Source: Hemerocallis citrina (taxonomy: Eukaryota; Streptophyta; Magnoliopsida; Asparagales; Asphodelaceae). Taken from it: 64,000 nt of DNA. This document shows positions 11,932 to 20,346 of this stretch, piece by piece. Position 1 is the first letter of the stretch, and each line of letters starts with the position of its first letter. The notes under the pieces were generated by a model. The model searched no databases. It was not told the DNA's origin and saw only the letters and a list, made by a program, of their open reading frames with translations. Location: contig CM030360.1 in assembly GCA_017893485.1 (NCBI GenBank), forward strand, positions 5,444,467 through 5,508,466. The letters run 5' to 3'. A program made the position numbers and the translations under genes.

Positions 11932-12875
11932 ATACATAATGAAAAATAATGAACATCATCAAACTTTTCATAACTAAATAGTAAATACTAACCGCAATTT
12001 TCTAAATTACACAAAAATAATAAAGATGCATTTTTTTAAATGCTAATTAGATGCATATAAACAAAATCTTAACTACACCTAGGCTAACTCAAATTCCTGC
12101 ATCCGCCACGGCTCATATATATAATTGGTCAATCATTAACCTTAAATGTTCAAAACTGGGTAAAAATAATAATTATCAAAGCAAAAAAAAAAAATTAAGG
12201 TTTTCCCGACTCAAAACGGACCGAAAACCAAGCTGAACAAACCTAAAACAAATGCAAAAAAAAGTAAAACTCAATGTGTTTGGGTGGCTCCCGACGCAGG
12301 CACATTCTTAATTTAACGCAACAGTTCTCAGCAAAATACTCATATATATAAAAAAATGCAGACCAGGGCATTCTAGAATGAATAAGTACTAAACTTCCTT
12401 GCACTTTCTGATAAATTAGCCTGCTAACTTTACGGGCAAACAAAACAACAACAACACTCCATACCTCGCTCTATCGTTTTGAGACGAGAATCAGAATATA
12501 CTCCCCAATCAGTTCGCACACTATCCGATTTTTTCTGCCAGACAAAAGAAAGAAAAAACCACCAAAACCAATAAGATTGGTACAATCCAACAACAACAAC
12601 TAAATTTAAACAATTGAAAATACGAACATTGCCGCCCTTATCGGGGAAGAAACTGGGGGCATCAGAGTAAATCTCCTGAACCAAAATCCTCCCACAACCC
12701 GCACAACAACTACAAAAAGGAAAGATATCTTTTTTCAAATTCAAGCAAAGCACAGAGTAATTTTTTTATTGTAGAAATTCAAATTCGAATTCGATATTAG
12801 GTTTGCTTACACATGGCCGGTATCGCGATTGCAGGTTGTCTTGCAGTCTTCTTCACAGTGATTGCAGTAAGCCAT
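1..12875 (-). CDS. BRF1: BRF1-like TFIIIB subunit, nine exons, 3' end outside window
   Basis: By family, BRF1 joins TBP and BDP1 in TFIIIB, which places RNA polymerase III on tRNA and 5S genes in the nucleus. I assembled nine minus-strand exons: 12875-12811, 12709-12624, 10546-10461, 10287-10211, 7247-7191, 7102-6990, 2450-2371, 2287-2201 and 84-1. Every junction keeps one reading frame, giving 245 codons. Residues 4, 7, 24 and 27 are the four cysteines of a zinc ribbon. Residues about 52-138 are the first cyclin repeat, with NFTRGRR and AAACLYI. The second repeat has ALHIVASMKRDW, GLCGAALYI and ICEATLTKRL. The linker between ribbon and cyclin fold is much shorter than usual in BRF1, so one exon may be missing from my model or the protein is divergent. 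All introns but one are GT-AG. The C-terminal BRF1 homology blocks lie beyond the left edge. Family is certain; the exact paralogue is inferred. Confidence 0.9.
516..1805. mobile_element. PIF/Harbinger-type element, non-autonomous
   Basis: The element opens with GGAGGCGTTTGGTACAAGG and closes with CCTTGTACAAACGCCCTC, an imperfect inverted pair that extends through the adjoining T/A tract and CCTGG region. TTA stands directly outside both ends (513-515 and 1806-1808), the 3-bp duplication typical of PIF/Harbinger. At 1,290 bp it has no transposase frame. It includes a 19-G run. Confidence 0.85.
683..701 (+). repeat. 19-base G homopolymer
   Basis: An uninterrupted run of 19 G inside the Harbinger element. 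It could form a quadruplex. The length may be inexact, because such runs are prone to sequencing error. Confidence 0.9.
2201..2287 (-). CDS. BRF1: BRF1-like exon 8 (GLCGAALYI block)
   Basis: An 87-nt exon after an 83-bp intron encodes TGRKPSGLCGAALYI and then SHGLNYSKSDI, part of cyclin repeat 2. Acceptor CTGTAG and donor GTAAGT are canonical. Confidence 0.93.
2371..2450 (-). CDS. BRF1: BRF1-like exon 7 with a GC donor
   Basis: An 80-nt exon after a 4.5-kb intron encodes RLLGRSNEPVSRTALHIVAS and then MKRDWMQ. The sequence after its last codon is CAG|GCAAGT, the well-known alternative GC donor. Joining there to exon 8 restores the conserved DWMQTGRKPSG block exactly. Confidence 0.9.
3046..3393. 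mobile_element. Harbinger-like MITE, 348 bp
   Basis: The ends GAGCATCCGCAGTCG and CGACTGTGGATGCTC are inverted copies, and the next bases inward (TTTGCTA / TAGCAAT) also pair. TAA lies outside both ends (3043-3045, 3394-3396). Length, inverted ends and 3-bp TAA duplication fit a Tourist/Harbinger MITE. There is no coding capacity. Confidence 0.88.
3702..3775 (+). tRNA. tRNA-Thr(AGT)-like pseudogene inside the hAT element
   Basis: These 74 bases align end to end with plant tRNA-Thr: D-arm TAGCTTAGTTGG, anticodon loop TTAGTAA (anticodon AGT), T-arm GAGTTCGACTC and a terminal CA. The acceptor stem has three mismatches and the anticodon stem one, so it is probably not a working tRNA. Internal A and B boxes for RNA polymerase III remain recognisable, and a T-rich stretch follows at once. 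It may be a captured tRNA gene or a tRNA retro-insert. Confidence 0.75.
3884..4864 (+). pseudogene. hAT (TTF-type) transposase C-terminal remnant
   Basis: Three overlapping open pieces (3884-4171, 4120-4356, 4472-4864) match the C-terminal half of plant TTF-type/ZMYM1-like hAT transposases. Landmarks are LFNVAIKILKG, SAMIEAKEIAFEMKI and the hAT dimerisation block FSKLKLLKFYFRTTMTQDKL then LNGLTILSIDN. Frameshifts separate the pieces and the zinc finger and catalytic N-terminal part are missing. It cannot encode an active enzyme. Confidence 0.85.
4865..4897 (+). repeat. (ATTTG)n microsatellite
   Basis: About six tandem GATTT units directly after the transposase remnant, inside the hAT element. 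Confidence 0.85.
5152..5225 (+). repeat. Possible tRNA-derived SINE head (weak)
   Basis: A B-box-like motif GGTCGAATCCC at about 5203-5213 follows an A-box-like TCTAGTTGTCACC about 35 bases upstream. That spacing is usual for RNA polymerase III promoters of SINEs. No target duplication or tail could be fixed, so this may be chance. Confidence 0.25.
5266..5648 (+). mobile_element. Helitron-like unit, 5' TC and 3' CTAG ends
   Basis: The unit starts TCTCTAATACTATAATG after an A and ends CTAG before a T, as Helitrons do. The hairpin before the CTAG is weak (AAGG / CCTT). It abuts a second, better-formed Helitron-like unit, and the two could be one element. No helicase gene is present. Confidence 0.45.
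5652..6229 (+). mobile_element. Non-autonomous Helitron, 578 bp
   Basis: The 5' end TCTATATAATAAAACAAAACG follows an A. The 3' end has hairpins (GTGCC gtag GGCAC-type and TGCCCATGGGCA), then AATCTAG and a T. This is the usual Helitron 3' structure. The interior includes a CT-rich tract and no coding sequence. Confidence 0.65.
6990..7102 (-). CDS. BRF1: BRF1-like exon 6 (YVLGAVFLQLC block)
   Basis: A 113-nt exon between GTTTCAG and GTAAGT encodes YVLGAVFLQLCKLL and then IDPSLFIHRF. It closes the first cyclin repeat and enters the linker to the second. Confidence 0.93.
7191..7247 (-). CDS. BRF1: BRF1-like exon 5 (PYLLIDFSD block)
   Basis: A 57-nt exon between TTTGCAG and GTATGC encodes YNKRPYLLIDFSDQLMIS. 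This block is conserved in BRF1 between the two helical pairs of cyclin repeat 1. Confidence 0.92.
7676..7741 (+). repeat. 33-bp tandem duplication
   Basis: Two identical A-rich units (TACAAAAATAAAAATT and following bases) lie head to tail with a 33-bp period. Confidence 0.9.
8393..8661 (-). mobile_element. Small non-autonomous Helitron, minus orientation
   Basis: On the minus strand it begins TCTCTAATATTATAATGG after an A and ends with a GCACGTGTGATGCACG-type hairpin, then CTAG and a T. Inside, a block of about 50 bp carrying the CACGTG hairpin and a block of about 57 bp with AATGGGAGAGTTGGAGTTG each occur twice. The 5' border is uncertain because ATTAGAGA is repeated there. Confidence 0.65.
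9290..9910. other. Region of C/G runs and hairpins, unidentified
   Basis: A 20-base C run (9302-9321) opens a GC-richer patch with several foldbacks, including GGAACTGCATTTATGCGGTTCC-type pairing near 9392 and GGCAAAATTTTTGCC near 9370. From 9790 to 9905 the unit CCCCAAAATGGGGAT occurs twice and is followed by GGGGATGGGGATGGGGA. The composition differs from the rest of the intron. It may be a degraded terminal-repeat element, but no borders or target duplication were found. Confidence 0.35.
10211..10287 (-). CDS. BRF1: BRF1-like exon 4 (cyclin repeat 1 core)
   Basis: The acceptor is TTATTAG and the donor GTAAGA. The exon encodes IAVDKNFTRGRR and QVAAACLYINC, the best conserved block of BRF1. 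This identifies the gene even without the other exons. Confidence 0.93.
10326..10482 (-). repeat. 82-bp tandem duplication covering the exon 3 donor
   Basis: Bases 10408-10482 and 10326-10399 are near-identical with an 82-bp period. The first copy includes the last 20 or so bases of exon 3 and its donor. The second lies in the intron and repeats both. Minus-strand splicing therefore sees two similar donors. Confidence 0.85.
10461..10546 (-). CDS. BRF1: BRF1-like exon 3 (start of cyclin repeat 1)
   Basis: This 86-nt exon lies between TTGAAG and GTATGC splice sites and encodes EEIQGLVTQLQM and ATRLYE, matching the first helices of cyclin repeat 1. Its last 20 or so bases and its donor are repeated 82 bp downstream in the intron. 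Confidence 0.85.
11089..11478 (+). repeat. 195-bp tandem duplication, two copies
   Basis: Two head-to-tail units start GCCGATTTTTCGATAC and end GTTGGAAATTCTCGAT, differing at only a few positions. They are rich in the motif CGATACC. The unit is not coding and was not recognised as a known family. Confidence 0.9.
11900..11925 (+). repeat. (TA)n microsatellite
   Basis: Thirteen uninterrupted TA units in intron 2. Confidence 0.95.
12624..12709 (-). CDS. BRF1: BRF1-like exon 2 (second half of zinc ribbon)
   Basis: The exon follows a TTTTTGTAG acceptor after a 101-bp intron. It encodes CAGCGRIL, the second CxxC of the ribbon, then a short acidic and aromatic stretch. The donor used is C|GTATTT, chosen because it gives the phase needed by exon 3. 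The open frame continues past this donor, so the exon end rests on phase and homology. Confidence 0.75.
12811..12875 (-). CDS. BRF1: BRF1-like exon 1 (first half of zinc ribbon)
   Basis: The ATG at 12875 opens a 65-nt coding piece starting MAYCNHCEED and ending in phase 2 before a GTAAGC donor. It supplies the first CxxC pair of the zinc ribbon. The start was chosen because it directly precedes the ribbon, as in other BRF1 proteins. No longer upstream frame was seen. Confidence 0.85.
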
Positions 12876-13033
12876 GGTGGAAAAGGTTGGAGCTTTAAGG
12901 AGAAACCCTGGAAATTGTGGGGAATTTGGGGATTAGAGATTTCGGGGAAAATTATAAGGAAAATTGAAACAAGATTAAAATTCAAAACCCTAATTCTTGA
13001 GAATTAAGACTGAGGAGGAGGAAGAAGAAGAGC
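12876..13033 (-). promoter_or_regulatory. Presumed 5' UTR/proximal promoter of the BRF1-like gene
   Basis: The 158 bases between the start codon and the Mutator-like element end are all that remains of the native upstream region next to the gene. They include a GAGGAGGAGGAAGAAGAAG tract at the junction. No clear TATA box was found on the minus strand. Confidence 0.4.
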
Positions 13034-13247
13034 GAATTTTTTCCCAACCTGTCCCACTTTTCGAACGTTTTTTCCAAACTGCTCTATTTTTTTTATTTTT
13101 TTTAATTCCCAAACTGTTTTCGAAAAACCGAGTTTGGTTAAAACCATCTCGGTTTTTTGAAAACCAAATGTGGTCTTTGAAAAATTGAAGGCTAACACTC
13201 GCTTTTCGAAAAGCCGAGTTGGTTTTAACCAAAGTCGATTGGGGGAG
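13034..13247 (+). repeat. Left terminal inverted repeat of the MULE
   Basis: It starts GAATTTTTTCCCAACCTG and carries repeats of CCAAACTG and several TCGGTTTTTCGAAAAACCGA-type palindromes. It matches the right end in inverted order. It is longer than the right arm because of extra sequence in the palindromic zone. Confidence 0.88.
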
Positions 13248-13903
13248 ATTTTAGTGCAGATGTGATTTCCGACACTTCGCTTTTATTCACTCTCTCTATT
13301 CTCCGCTTCTTCTCCTACGAAACCTAACGAAAAGCTCGTTGTTGTTTTTTTGTTAATTTACCCATCAAATTGATCGGTTAATCCAAAAGAAACTCTCATC
13401 TTTCATCTCCTTTTGATTTTTCCTCCAATCCCATCTACAAATTTCAACTTTTTCGTAAACCCTGAAACCCTAAACCCAAATATCTTTGATTTTGCTGTTT
13501 TTCGAATTTGGAGGTGAAGATTGTGGTGAAGACTGCGATTGGGGGAGATTCTCCTACTCGAACGGTATATTTCTCAAGCTTTTGCCATTTTAATTTTGTG
13601 TTAATTTTGGAAGAGTAATATTGAATGTGAACGTACTTAAGTTAATTTTGAATGAGCTTTGTTAATTTTGAAGGAGCTATGTTAATTTGAACACTTACCT
13701 AAGTTAATTTTAGTGTGAATGTTAGTTTCAATTTTAGTGACTATGTAGGTTATACACATAGGTATGAGAATGGAGGTTATAACAATGTAGGTTATATATA
13801 TAGTTATATAACAATGTAGGTTATAACAATTTTAGGTTCAATTTTAGTTTCAATTTTAGTTAATTTGAACATTTACTTAAGCAAAATAACAATGTAGGTT
13901 ATA
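13248..13903 (+). other. MULE left interior: leader and AATGTAGGTTATA minisatellite
   Basis: Sequence between the left terminal repeat and the LINE. It is probably the promoter and untranslated leader of the PMD gene, with pyrimidine-rich tracts at 13290-13450. From 13740 it contains several copies of AACAATGTAGGTTATA and AGTTTCAATTTTAG. No coding frame is visible. Confidence 0.5.
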
Positions 13904-13946
13904 AAAACATTTTTGTATTATAACCAAAGGAACTATATTGAAAGCC

Positions 13947-16160
13947 ATGAGAACTCCCTCTCGTCACCCTTCCACCTACAAGCCCTCAGCCACTCTCCAT
14001 CCTCATCACTCCGACAACCGCAATCGCTCCCCAACCATGACCAAGCAAACTCGAGAGGAAGCCGAGGGACTCCAACGGGAAGAAGCGCGAAGCAGGGGTA
14101 GAAGCTCAGCAAGAGAGACTCGCAAATCTCCTTCCCCAAGATCAAGATGGGAACTTTCAACCGCAGGGCGAGGAAGGGATACGCGCCAGCCTCAGAGAAG
14201 AACTGAAGAAGGAAAGTTGAAGACGACCAAGCCTCACTCTAGAGCTGACTGGTCTCCTACTGCTAGAGATCGTGACTACAAGAAGCTGCGCTCCTACGTT
14301 GATGTTACCAAAGGAAAGCAAGGTGACGACGATGTGCATAGAGCGTGGCGTCGCTCTCCCTCACCAGTGCGAGGACGTCGTCAATCTAGAGAGGACTGCG
14401 AAGGAGAATGGGTTCTCGTCAAATCAAGGAAGAAAAGGCAGGAGAAGAAGAACTCAAGCTCGTCAGAAATCTCGCGCTTCGACGGTCGAAAAAATTGCCA
14501 CAAATGTGCCAAGCCAGGACACTCAATCAGCAAATGTGAAGCTGATTGGTTTTGTTATCTTTGCCGCTGCTCAGGCCACATATCCACCAACTGTCCGAAG
14601 AGAGTTATAATCTCCAACTCCAACTCGAAAGCTCTGAAAGTTGGACATCAGTCTACTCCGGAGGTGAGCCAAACTATGGAGAGTGTTGCTGGCGATAGAT
14701 GTATCATTCGAGCATCGATTGTTCCGACCCCGCTGATCGCCGATTTCGAACGCCGATTCAAAGGCGGGATTATCGCCAAAGCTCAGACGGGAACCCCTAC
14801 TGCCAAAGATATATCTGACCTCATCAAAGTCGCAATGGTTTTCGAGACTCCACCATCGTGGGTTATTCAAGAATGCGCGTCCAACACCTTTTACGTTCAC
14901 TGCAGTGACTCATCGATTGCTGAGGAAACGATTAGAGTTAAAGGGCTAGAGGGGAAGGATGCATTCGGCCTAGAGTTTTTTGTTACTTTCAAGTGGTGGT
15001 CTCGCGACTACGGAGCATTGAAGGTTGACAATCTGCCATTGGTTTGGATTCGTTTGTACAATCTACCCTTCCACTGTTGGGTGCGATCGGGATTCCAGAA
15101 CATTGTTAGATCCTTCGGCATGTTAGTAGACATCGACAGACAAACTCTTACACACTTCGCTAGAAAATTTGCTCGTATCAAAGTGGGAGTAGCTAATAAG
15201 AGTGACATCCCAACCAAGATCCTTACTGAGTTTGATAATCTAATCTATGAGGTCAAGGTAATCACGGAGTCTCAAAAAAACGTCTCGTTCAAAGAATCAA
15301 GGCCTGGAGCTCCTTCTTCAATCGACGGTGACGATCCAGCGCTAGAGGAAGAAGACGCAGCGAAGCCGTCGGATGCGAAGTACAGTGGGAAAAGGCACGC
15401 AATGCTTGGAGAAGGGATTGGAAGATCTGAGCCGCCAGCTAATGAAAGGTACATCAATTTTTCGAATTCAAAGGTCCAAATGCATTCCACAGTTCTCAAC
15501 AAGTCTACTCAGCATCAGATAGAGAATAGTCCCATCCATCGGGCCCCACAAAAGTCAGGCCTATTGATCTCAGAAGGTTTGAATATTGCTAGATGTGATG
15601 GGACAACTGTAGAAGCCAGCTTGTGCGGCGATGGACCAGAAGGTATAGGCGATAGGGGAAAGAGATTAGTGCCAGCAAGGACCAAGGGAACAAGTGTGAT
15701 TGGTATTCTCAAACAAGGCCAAGATATGGGCCTCACACAACACATGGGCTTAATTCAGGAGGATTGGATGAAATTTTCTAATGAAGATATTGAGAGATCT
15801 GTTAAGCTGGCCCTCTGTTCACTACTCCAATCCAAGGAACTAGTTGGCCTTAAATCCGGAAATGAAGAGCTCCATACCGATCAGCATGGACCAGTAGGGG
15901 TTCTGACTCCCATTCCGACTACACAGATCGTTACTCCTAGCATTGATCAAGTTGGACCGGAGTCAGGGTCAAGGGATGGAATAATTGGCGCGCTAGATGG
16001 TATTAGAGAGGATAACCTCATATTCGTGACCGTTACAGAAGGAGACGACAAGGAGGTTAGAGGCAGTGTAGGCAGTTCATCCACTAGAAAGATCACAGAA
16101 TATCAGAGGAAAGGAAAAAAGGCAGATGGTAAGTTCGGACAGTCAGTACAAGGAGCATGA
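13947..16160 (+). CDS. LINE ORF1: zinc-knuckle, DUF4283-like RNA-binding protein
   Basis: An intact frame of 737 codons from the first ATG at 13947. An upstream TTG in the same frame is less likely. By family, such proteins bind LINE RNA to form the transposition particle. The first 150 residues are rich in Arg and Ser. Two zinc knuckles lie at about residues 184-217 (CHKCAKPGHSISKC and CYLCRCSGHISTNC). After these comes a DUF4283-like segment with WIRLYNLPFHCW near residue 370. The C-terminal half is acidic and low in recognisable domains. ORF2 starts about 270 bp downstream. Confidence 0.85.
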   Translation: MRTPSRHPSTYKPSATLHPHHSDNRNRSPTMTKQTREEAEGLQREEARSRGRSSARETRKSPSPRSRWELSTAGRGRDTRQPQRRTEEGKLKTTKPHSRADWSPTARDRDYKKLRSYVDVTKGKQGDDDVHRAWRRSPSPVRGRRQSREDCEGEWVLVKSRKKRQEKKNSSSSEISRFDGRKNCHKCAKPGHSISKCEADWFCYLCRCSGHISTNCPKRVIISNSNSKALKVGHQSTPEVSQTMESVAGDRCIIRASIVPTPLIADFERRFKGGIIAKAQTGTPTAKDISDLIKVAMVFETPPSWVIQECASNTFYVHCSDSSIAEETIRVKGLEGKDAFGLEFFVTFKWWSRDYGALKVDNLPLVWIRLYNLPFHCWVRSGFQNIVRSFGMLVDIDRQTLTHFARKFARIKVGVANKSDIPTKILTEFDNLIYEVKVITESQKNVSFKESRPGAPSSIDGDDPALEEEDAAKPSDAKYSGKRHAMLGEGIGRSEPPANERYINFSNSKVQMHSTVLNKSTQHQIENSPIHRAPQKSGLLISEGLNIARCDGTTVEASLCGDGPEGIGDRGKRLVPARTKGTSVIGILKQGQDMGLTQHMGLIQEDWMKFSNEDIERSVKLALCSLLQSKELVGLKSGNEELHTDQHGPVGVLTPIPTTQIVTPSIDQVGPESGSRDGIIGALDGIREDNLIFVTVTEGDDKEVRGSVGSSSTRKITEYQRKGKKADGKFGQSVQGA

Positions 16161-16428
16161 GGGAGTGCATCAGAGGGGAAACATACAGGTGGAGGCAAAC
16201 CCTACAGGAGAAGGTACATCTAAATTAAATTGCTCTATTCTCAATTCGTTATTAGATGAATCTATTATTTATTTTGCTAGTTTGTATGGACTAGCCATGG
16301 GTTCCACTAGGTCCGAACAGTTAGCCAACGTAGCGACCATTAGAGAGGATACCAAAATTGGAAAACCTTAATTCCGGGGTGGGTTTGGGAGGGGGTACCA
16401 CTTTATTAGATTTTTTTCCAGTTTTTTA

Positions 16429-19400
16429 ATGGGATACATATTCTGGAACGTTAGAGGGATGCGCCAAAAAATTTTAAAAAGGGCTATCGGAGTAACTATT
16501 AGCAAAATTAGACCTGACGTGGACTTCAAGAAACTAGAATCGAATCCCCATCTTCTGAGGAGTTTAACTCCATTAGAGGGTTGGAAGACTTTCGCTGGAG
16601 ATTTAAGTTGGCCAGGCGATATTCGGGGGGGATAGCACTAGGGGCTAGTTTCTCCTCTTTTGAGATAGTAGACGACCATGTTGGAGAGTTTACCGTGTCG
16701 ATTAGAATTAGACGTAGACGAGACGATTGGATGCAGACGGTAACGAGTGTCTATGGCCCATACGACAGTCGTCTGCGTCAACAGATGTGGATTGAATTAA
16801 GCTACATCAGACATAAATGGGGAGGGGCATGGATAATAGGGGGAGATTTTAACATAACAAGATTCTGAGACGAGCATAAGGGTAGAAGTCACAGTCGGTC
16901 TGACCAAGATTCTTTCAATCGGACCATTGAAGATCTAGAATTGCTAGAATTAGAAATGACAGACAGGAGATTTACTTGGTCAAATATGCAGCGGACTCCA
17001 ATTATGGCTAAGCTTGATAGAGTACTGGTATCCAATGAGTGGGAAGATGTTCACCCTTTGGCCAAAGTCAAGTCTGCTATCAGATACACTTCAGACCATT
17101 TACCTCTAGTCATTGACTGCGACCTCATTGGGAAGAAGAAGCATTTCGGGTTCAAATTTGAGAAAGCTTGGACCGTATGTGAGGAAACTAGACAGGTCAT
17201 AGCCGAGTCATGGAATGCTAGCACATCTCAGCCATCAGCGGTAGGAATATGGATAGAAAAGATACGGCAACTGCAGAGAAGACTAAAATCTTGGGCCAGC
17301 CACAAGACATCTGTCACTAATCATAGAAGAGAAGAGCTAGCAAGGAGCATCGCAGTACTAGAAAGCACTCAGGAGGAGAGAGACCTCCAAGATAGTGATA
17401 AAGATGAGCTAGCCAACCAAAGACTAGAGCTCCAGCAAATCGAGAAAATGGAAGAGTTATATTGGCAACAGAGGGCGAGGAATCAATGGCTTAGAGAGGG
17501 TGACGCTAACACAAAATACTTTCACAAGATAGCGAATGGTAGGAGAAGACAGAATCACATCACAGGAATCTCAATTAATGGGGTGTGGACGGAAAATGAA
17601 GATCTCATCAAAGCACACCTAGATAGCCAGCTCCACAATCAGATAGGTCGTAAACCAGAAAGACGCTGCGGGTTGGCTCAGGACATGTGGAACTCATCCA
17701 GATTGGACGGAAGCGATGGTATCGAAACAAGATTTACAGAACTCGAGGTGTTCGAAGCGATTAAGAAGCTCGGTCAGGACAAAGCTCCAGGTCCGGACGG
17801 ATTTCCGATCTTCTTCTACAAAGTCTACTGGGAGATTATAAAAGGCGATCTTATGAATATTTTTCACGAACTTTACGACGGTACAGCCAGATTGGACAGG
17901 TTAAATTACGCTACGATTATTCTCGTCCCCAAGAAAACGAGGTCACTACCCACGAAGATCTCAGGCCTATAAGCCTGTTGAACGGATCGTTCAAAATAAT
18001 CACAAAGGTGTTGGCCCAAAGATTAGCCCCTCATCTGAATGAGGTCATCGACCAATCGCAGAGCGACTTCATTCGTGGAAGGGATATCATGGACAGTATA
18101 GCTACGGCGCATGAGGTGGTCTTCCAAAGCAACAAAACCAGAGAAGACGGCTTTATACTCAATCTCGATTTTAAGAAAACGTACGATTCGGTCTCATGGG
18201 ACAGTGTGGAGGAAGTTCTAGCTCTAAAGGGATTTGGCGAAAGATGGCGGGCATGGATGAAAAAATGTATCACAGGCAGAAAATCATCTATTCAGGTAAA
18301 CGGATGGCAAGGCAGAGAGATTCTTTGCAGGAGAGGTCTTCGCCAAGGAGACCCGTTATCATCCCTTCTCTTCGCATTGGTGGCCGACGGGCTGGCAGAG
18401 ATGATAAGAAGGGCCATGGAAAGTAACACTATCAAAGGGATAAGGATCAAAGGGATAGACAAACCAATGGCAATCCTACAATATGCAGACGACACAATCA
18501 TGTTTGGTAAAGCTACAGAGGCTGAAGCAATCGCCTTTAAGACGATCTTGGCGTGCTTTCAGAGTTGGTCAGGTTTGCAGGTGAACTGCAATAAGACCAG
18601 TATCATCCCGTTATGCGACCAGCTGCCAGAGTCGGGCGCTGAGATCTTGAATATTTTAGATTGCAAAGTAGGCGCATTTCCTATTAAATACCTTGGTACG
18701 CCGATTAGGCCCGGTCAGCTACTTAAGGAGGATTGGATGTTCATTATCGCTAAGATTGAAAAGAAACTGGCTGGATGGCAGAATCGGTATCTGTCCCTTG
18801 GGGGGAGGATTATTCTGCTAAACTCTGTCGTTAGTACGATCCCTCTATATTTGATGTCCATCTTCGAACTACCAAAATGGGTCATCAACCGAATAGACAA
18901 ATTGCGAAGAAGATTCCTATGGAAAGGTACGGAAGAGGGAAATAAAGGTTTTCACCTGCTCAATTGGGGAAGAGTATGCAAGAGAAGGGAATTTGCTGGA
19001 CTAGGCATAGTAAACCTGCACGAAATGAACAAAGCCTTACTCTGTAAGTGGTGGTGGAAGATTACTAATAAGCACAGAGGTTGGTGGAACCGTTCGTTCG
19101 ACCAGTTTCGAAAAAGACGCAAATACAAATTTGGAGGGAAAATCTCCTCGGCAAAAGTGTCCTTTCTATGGAAAGGGATTGCTAAGCAAGGAGATATCTT
19201 CCATATCAACACCTCATGCAAAGTCGGTAACGGTAAAGATACAAGATTCTGGAAAGACAGATGGTGCGGTAATTCATCGCTACAAAATCAATTTTCGTTA
19301 GCAGCAAAAGCGACGCAGAATCTAGACCTGATGGTGGCAGACATCCGGAAGAACGAAAAACTATGTTTTGAAGTCTCCAACGGGATTACAACGGAAGCCA

Positions 19401-20038
19401 CTGCCCAATTTGAAGAATTGAATCGTCTGATTCTTCAAGAAAGAGTGCAAATTAACAGCATAGTAGACGAAAGAGGCTGGGATAGGGACGGATCCAGAAT
19501 TTTTACCGTATCTTCCATGTATAAATGGTTGAACGATGGGGGAACTAGATGCCAAGTTCAATCGGTTATATGGGGGTCAAAAGTTCCATTCAGAATTAAA
19601 GTTTTCTGTTGGCTAGCTCATAGCAACGCGATACTTTCCAAAACAAACCTTAAGAAAAGGATTGCGCATATAGACGCGACTTGCGAGATGTGTCAATCGG
19701 CTGAAGAAGATGTGAACCACATTCTATTTCAGTGCCCCAAAGCTCGATTGACCTGGAAAATAGTTTGTAGAGGGTTTGGGTGTTGTCAGGTGCCTAACTC
19801 TACCAAAGATATTTGGGTGCTTATTAGAGATTCGTACATCAAACTAGAAGATAGGAAAGCGTGGGACATTGCTACAGCCGCCTCATTATGGAACCTATGG
19901 CTAGAAAGAAATGATTTAATTTTTCGCAAAAAAGTTTATAGATTTCCTTACTCTATGAATAAGATTTTCCTCCTGATTCATGATTGGGCAGGTGCCCAGG
20001 AGCAAGCGAAGAGGATGAGGAGCAACGCACTAGAGTAG
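16429..20038 (+). pseudogene. LINE ORF2: endonuclease, reverse transcriptase, zf-RVT (broken)
   Basis: Homology runs for about 1,200 codons but crosses three frames. The endonuclease begins MGYIFWNVRGM and keeps GGDFN and SDHLPL, but the stretch that normally carries the catalytic Glu (LQETK type) is missing near 16520. A frameshift falls near 16630, an in-frame TGA lies at 16866-16868, and another frameshift near 17940 separates the endonuclease from the RT. The RT piece (17978-20038) keeps FKKTYDSVSW, RQGDPLSSLLF and the catalytic YADD. A zf-RVT-like segment with CEMCQSAEEDVNH follows. The protein could not be made as one chain. Confidence 0.9.
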
Positions 20039-20346
20039 TCAGACGAGAGCATTGTGAAAGGAGCGTAGTCAGGACTTCTACGCTGGATGGATGTTATCTT
20101 AATTCTGTTTTCTCTATTTTCGATGTTGGACTTGGATGTTTTATTTTGTATCGCTGTTTTTACAGCCTAACTGTAATATTTGGACGATGTAATTCTCTGT
20201 TTCCTTAAATGCTCGTTAATGAAACGATGGCATTAGCCATCTTCTTATCAAAAAAAAACAATGTAGGTTATATATTATAGGTTATATATTTTGGTGTAGT
20301 TAGTAACAATTTTTTTTGAGTTGTAGTGATTTTTCTTTAACTGTAA

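Larger units (their letters stand above)
10547..12623 (-). other. BRF1-like intron 2
   Basis: A 2.1-kb intron with a 195-bp tandem duplication (11089-11478) and a TA microsatellite (11900-11925). BRF1 proteins usually have a longer linker encoded at this point. I found no convincing extra exon. Confidence 0.65.
13904..20256 (+). mobile_element. L1-type LINE nested in the MULE
   Basis: Two-ORF organisation (gag-like ORF1, then endonuclease/RT ORF2) with a 3' end TTCTTATCAAAAAAAAA. AACAATGTAGGTTATA occurs directly before (13888-13903) and after (20257-20272), a 16-bp target duplication. Because this motif is locally repeated, the exact border is a little uncertain. At 6.35 kb it looks full length, but ORF2 is broken at several points. 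Confidence 0.88.

Noticed and set aside
12430..12753. 107-codon minus-strand frame as a separate gene
   Set aside because: Its middle is exon 2 of the BRF1-like gene; the rest is intron read-through.
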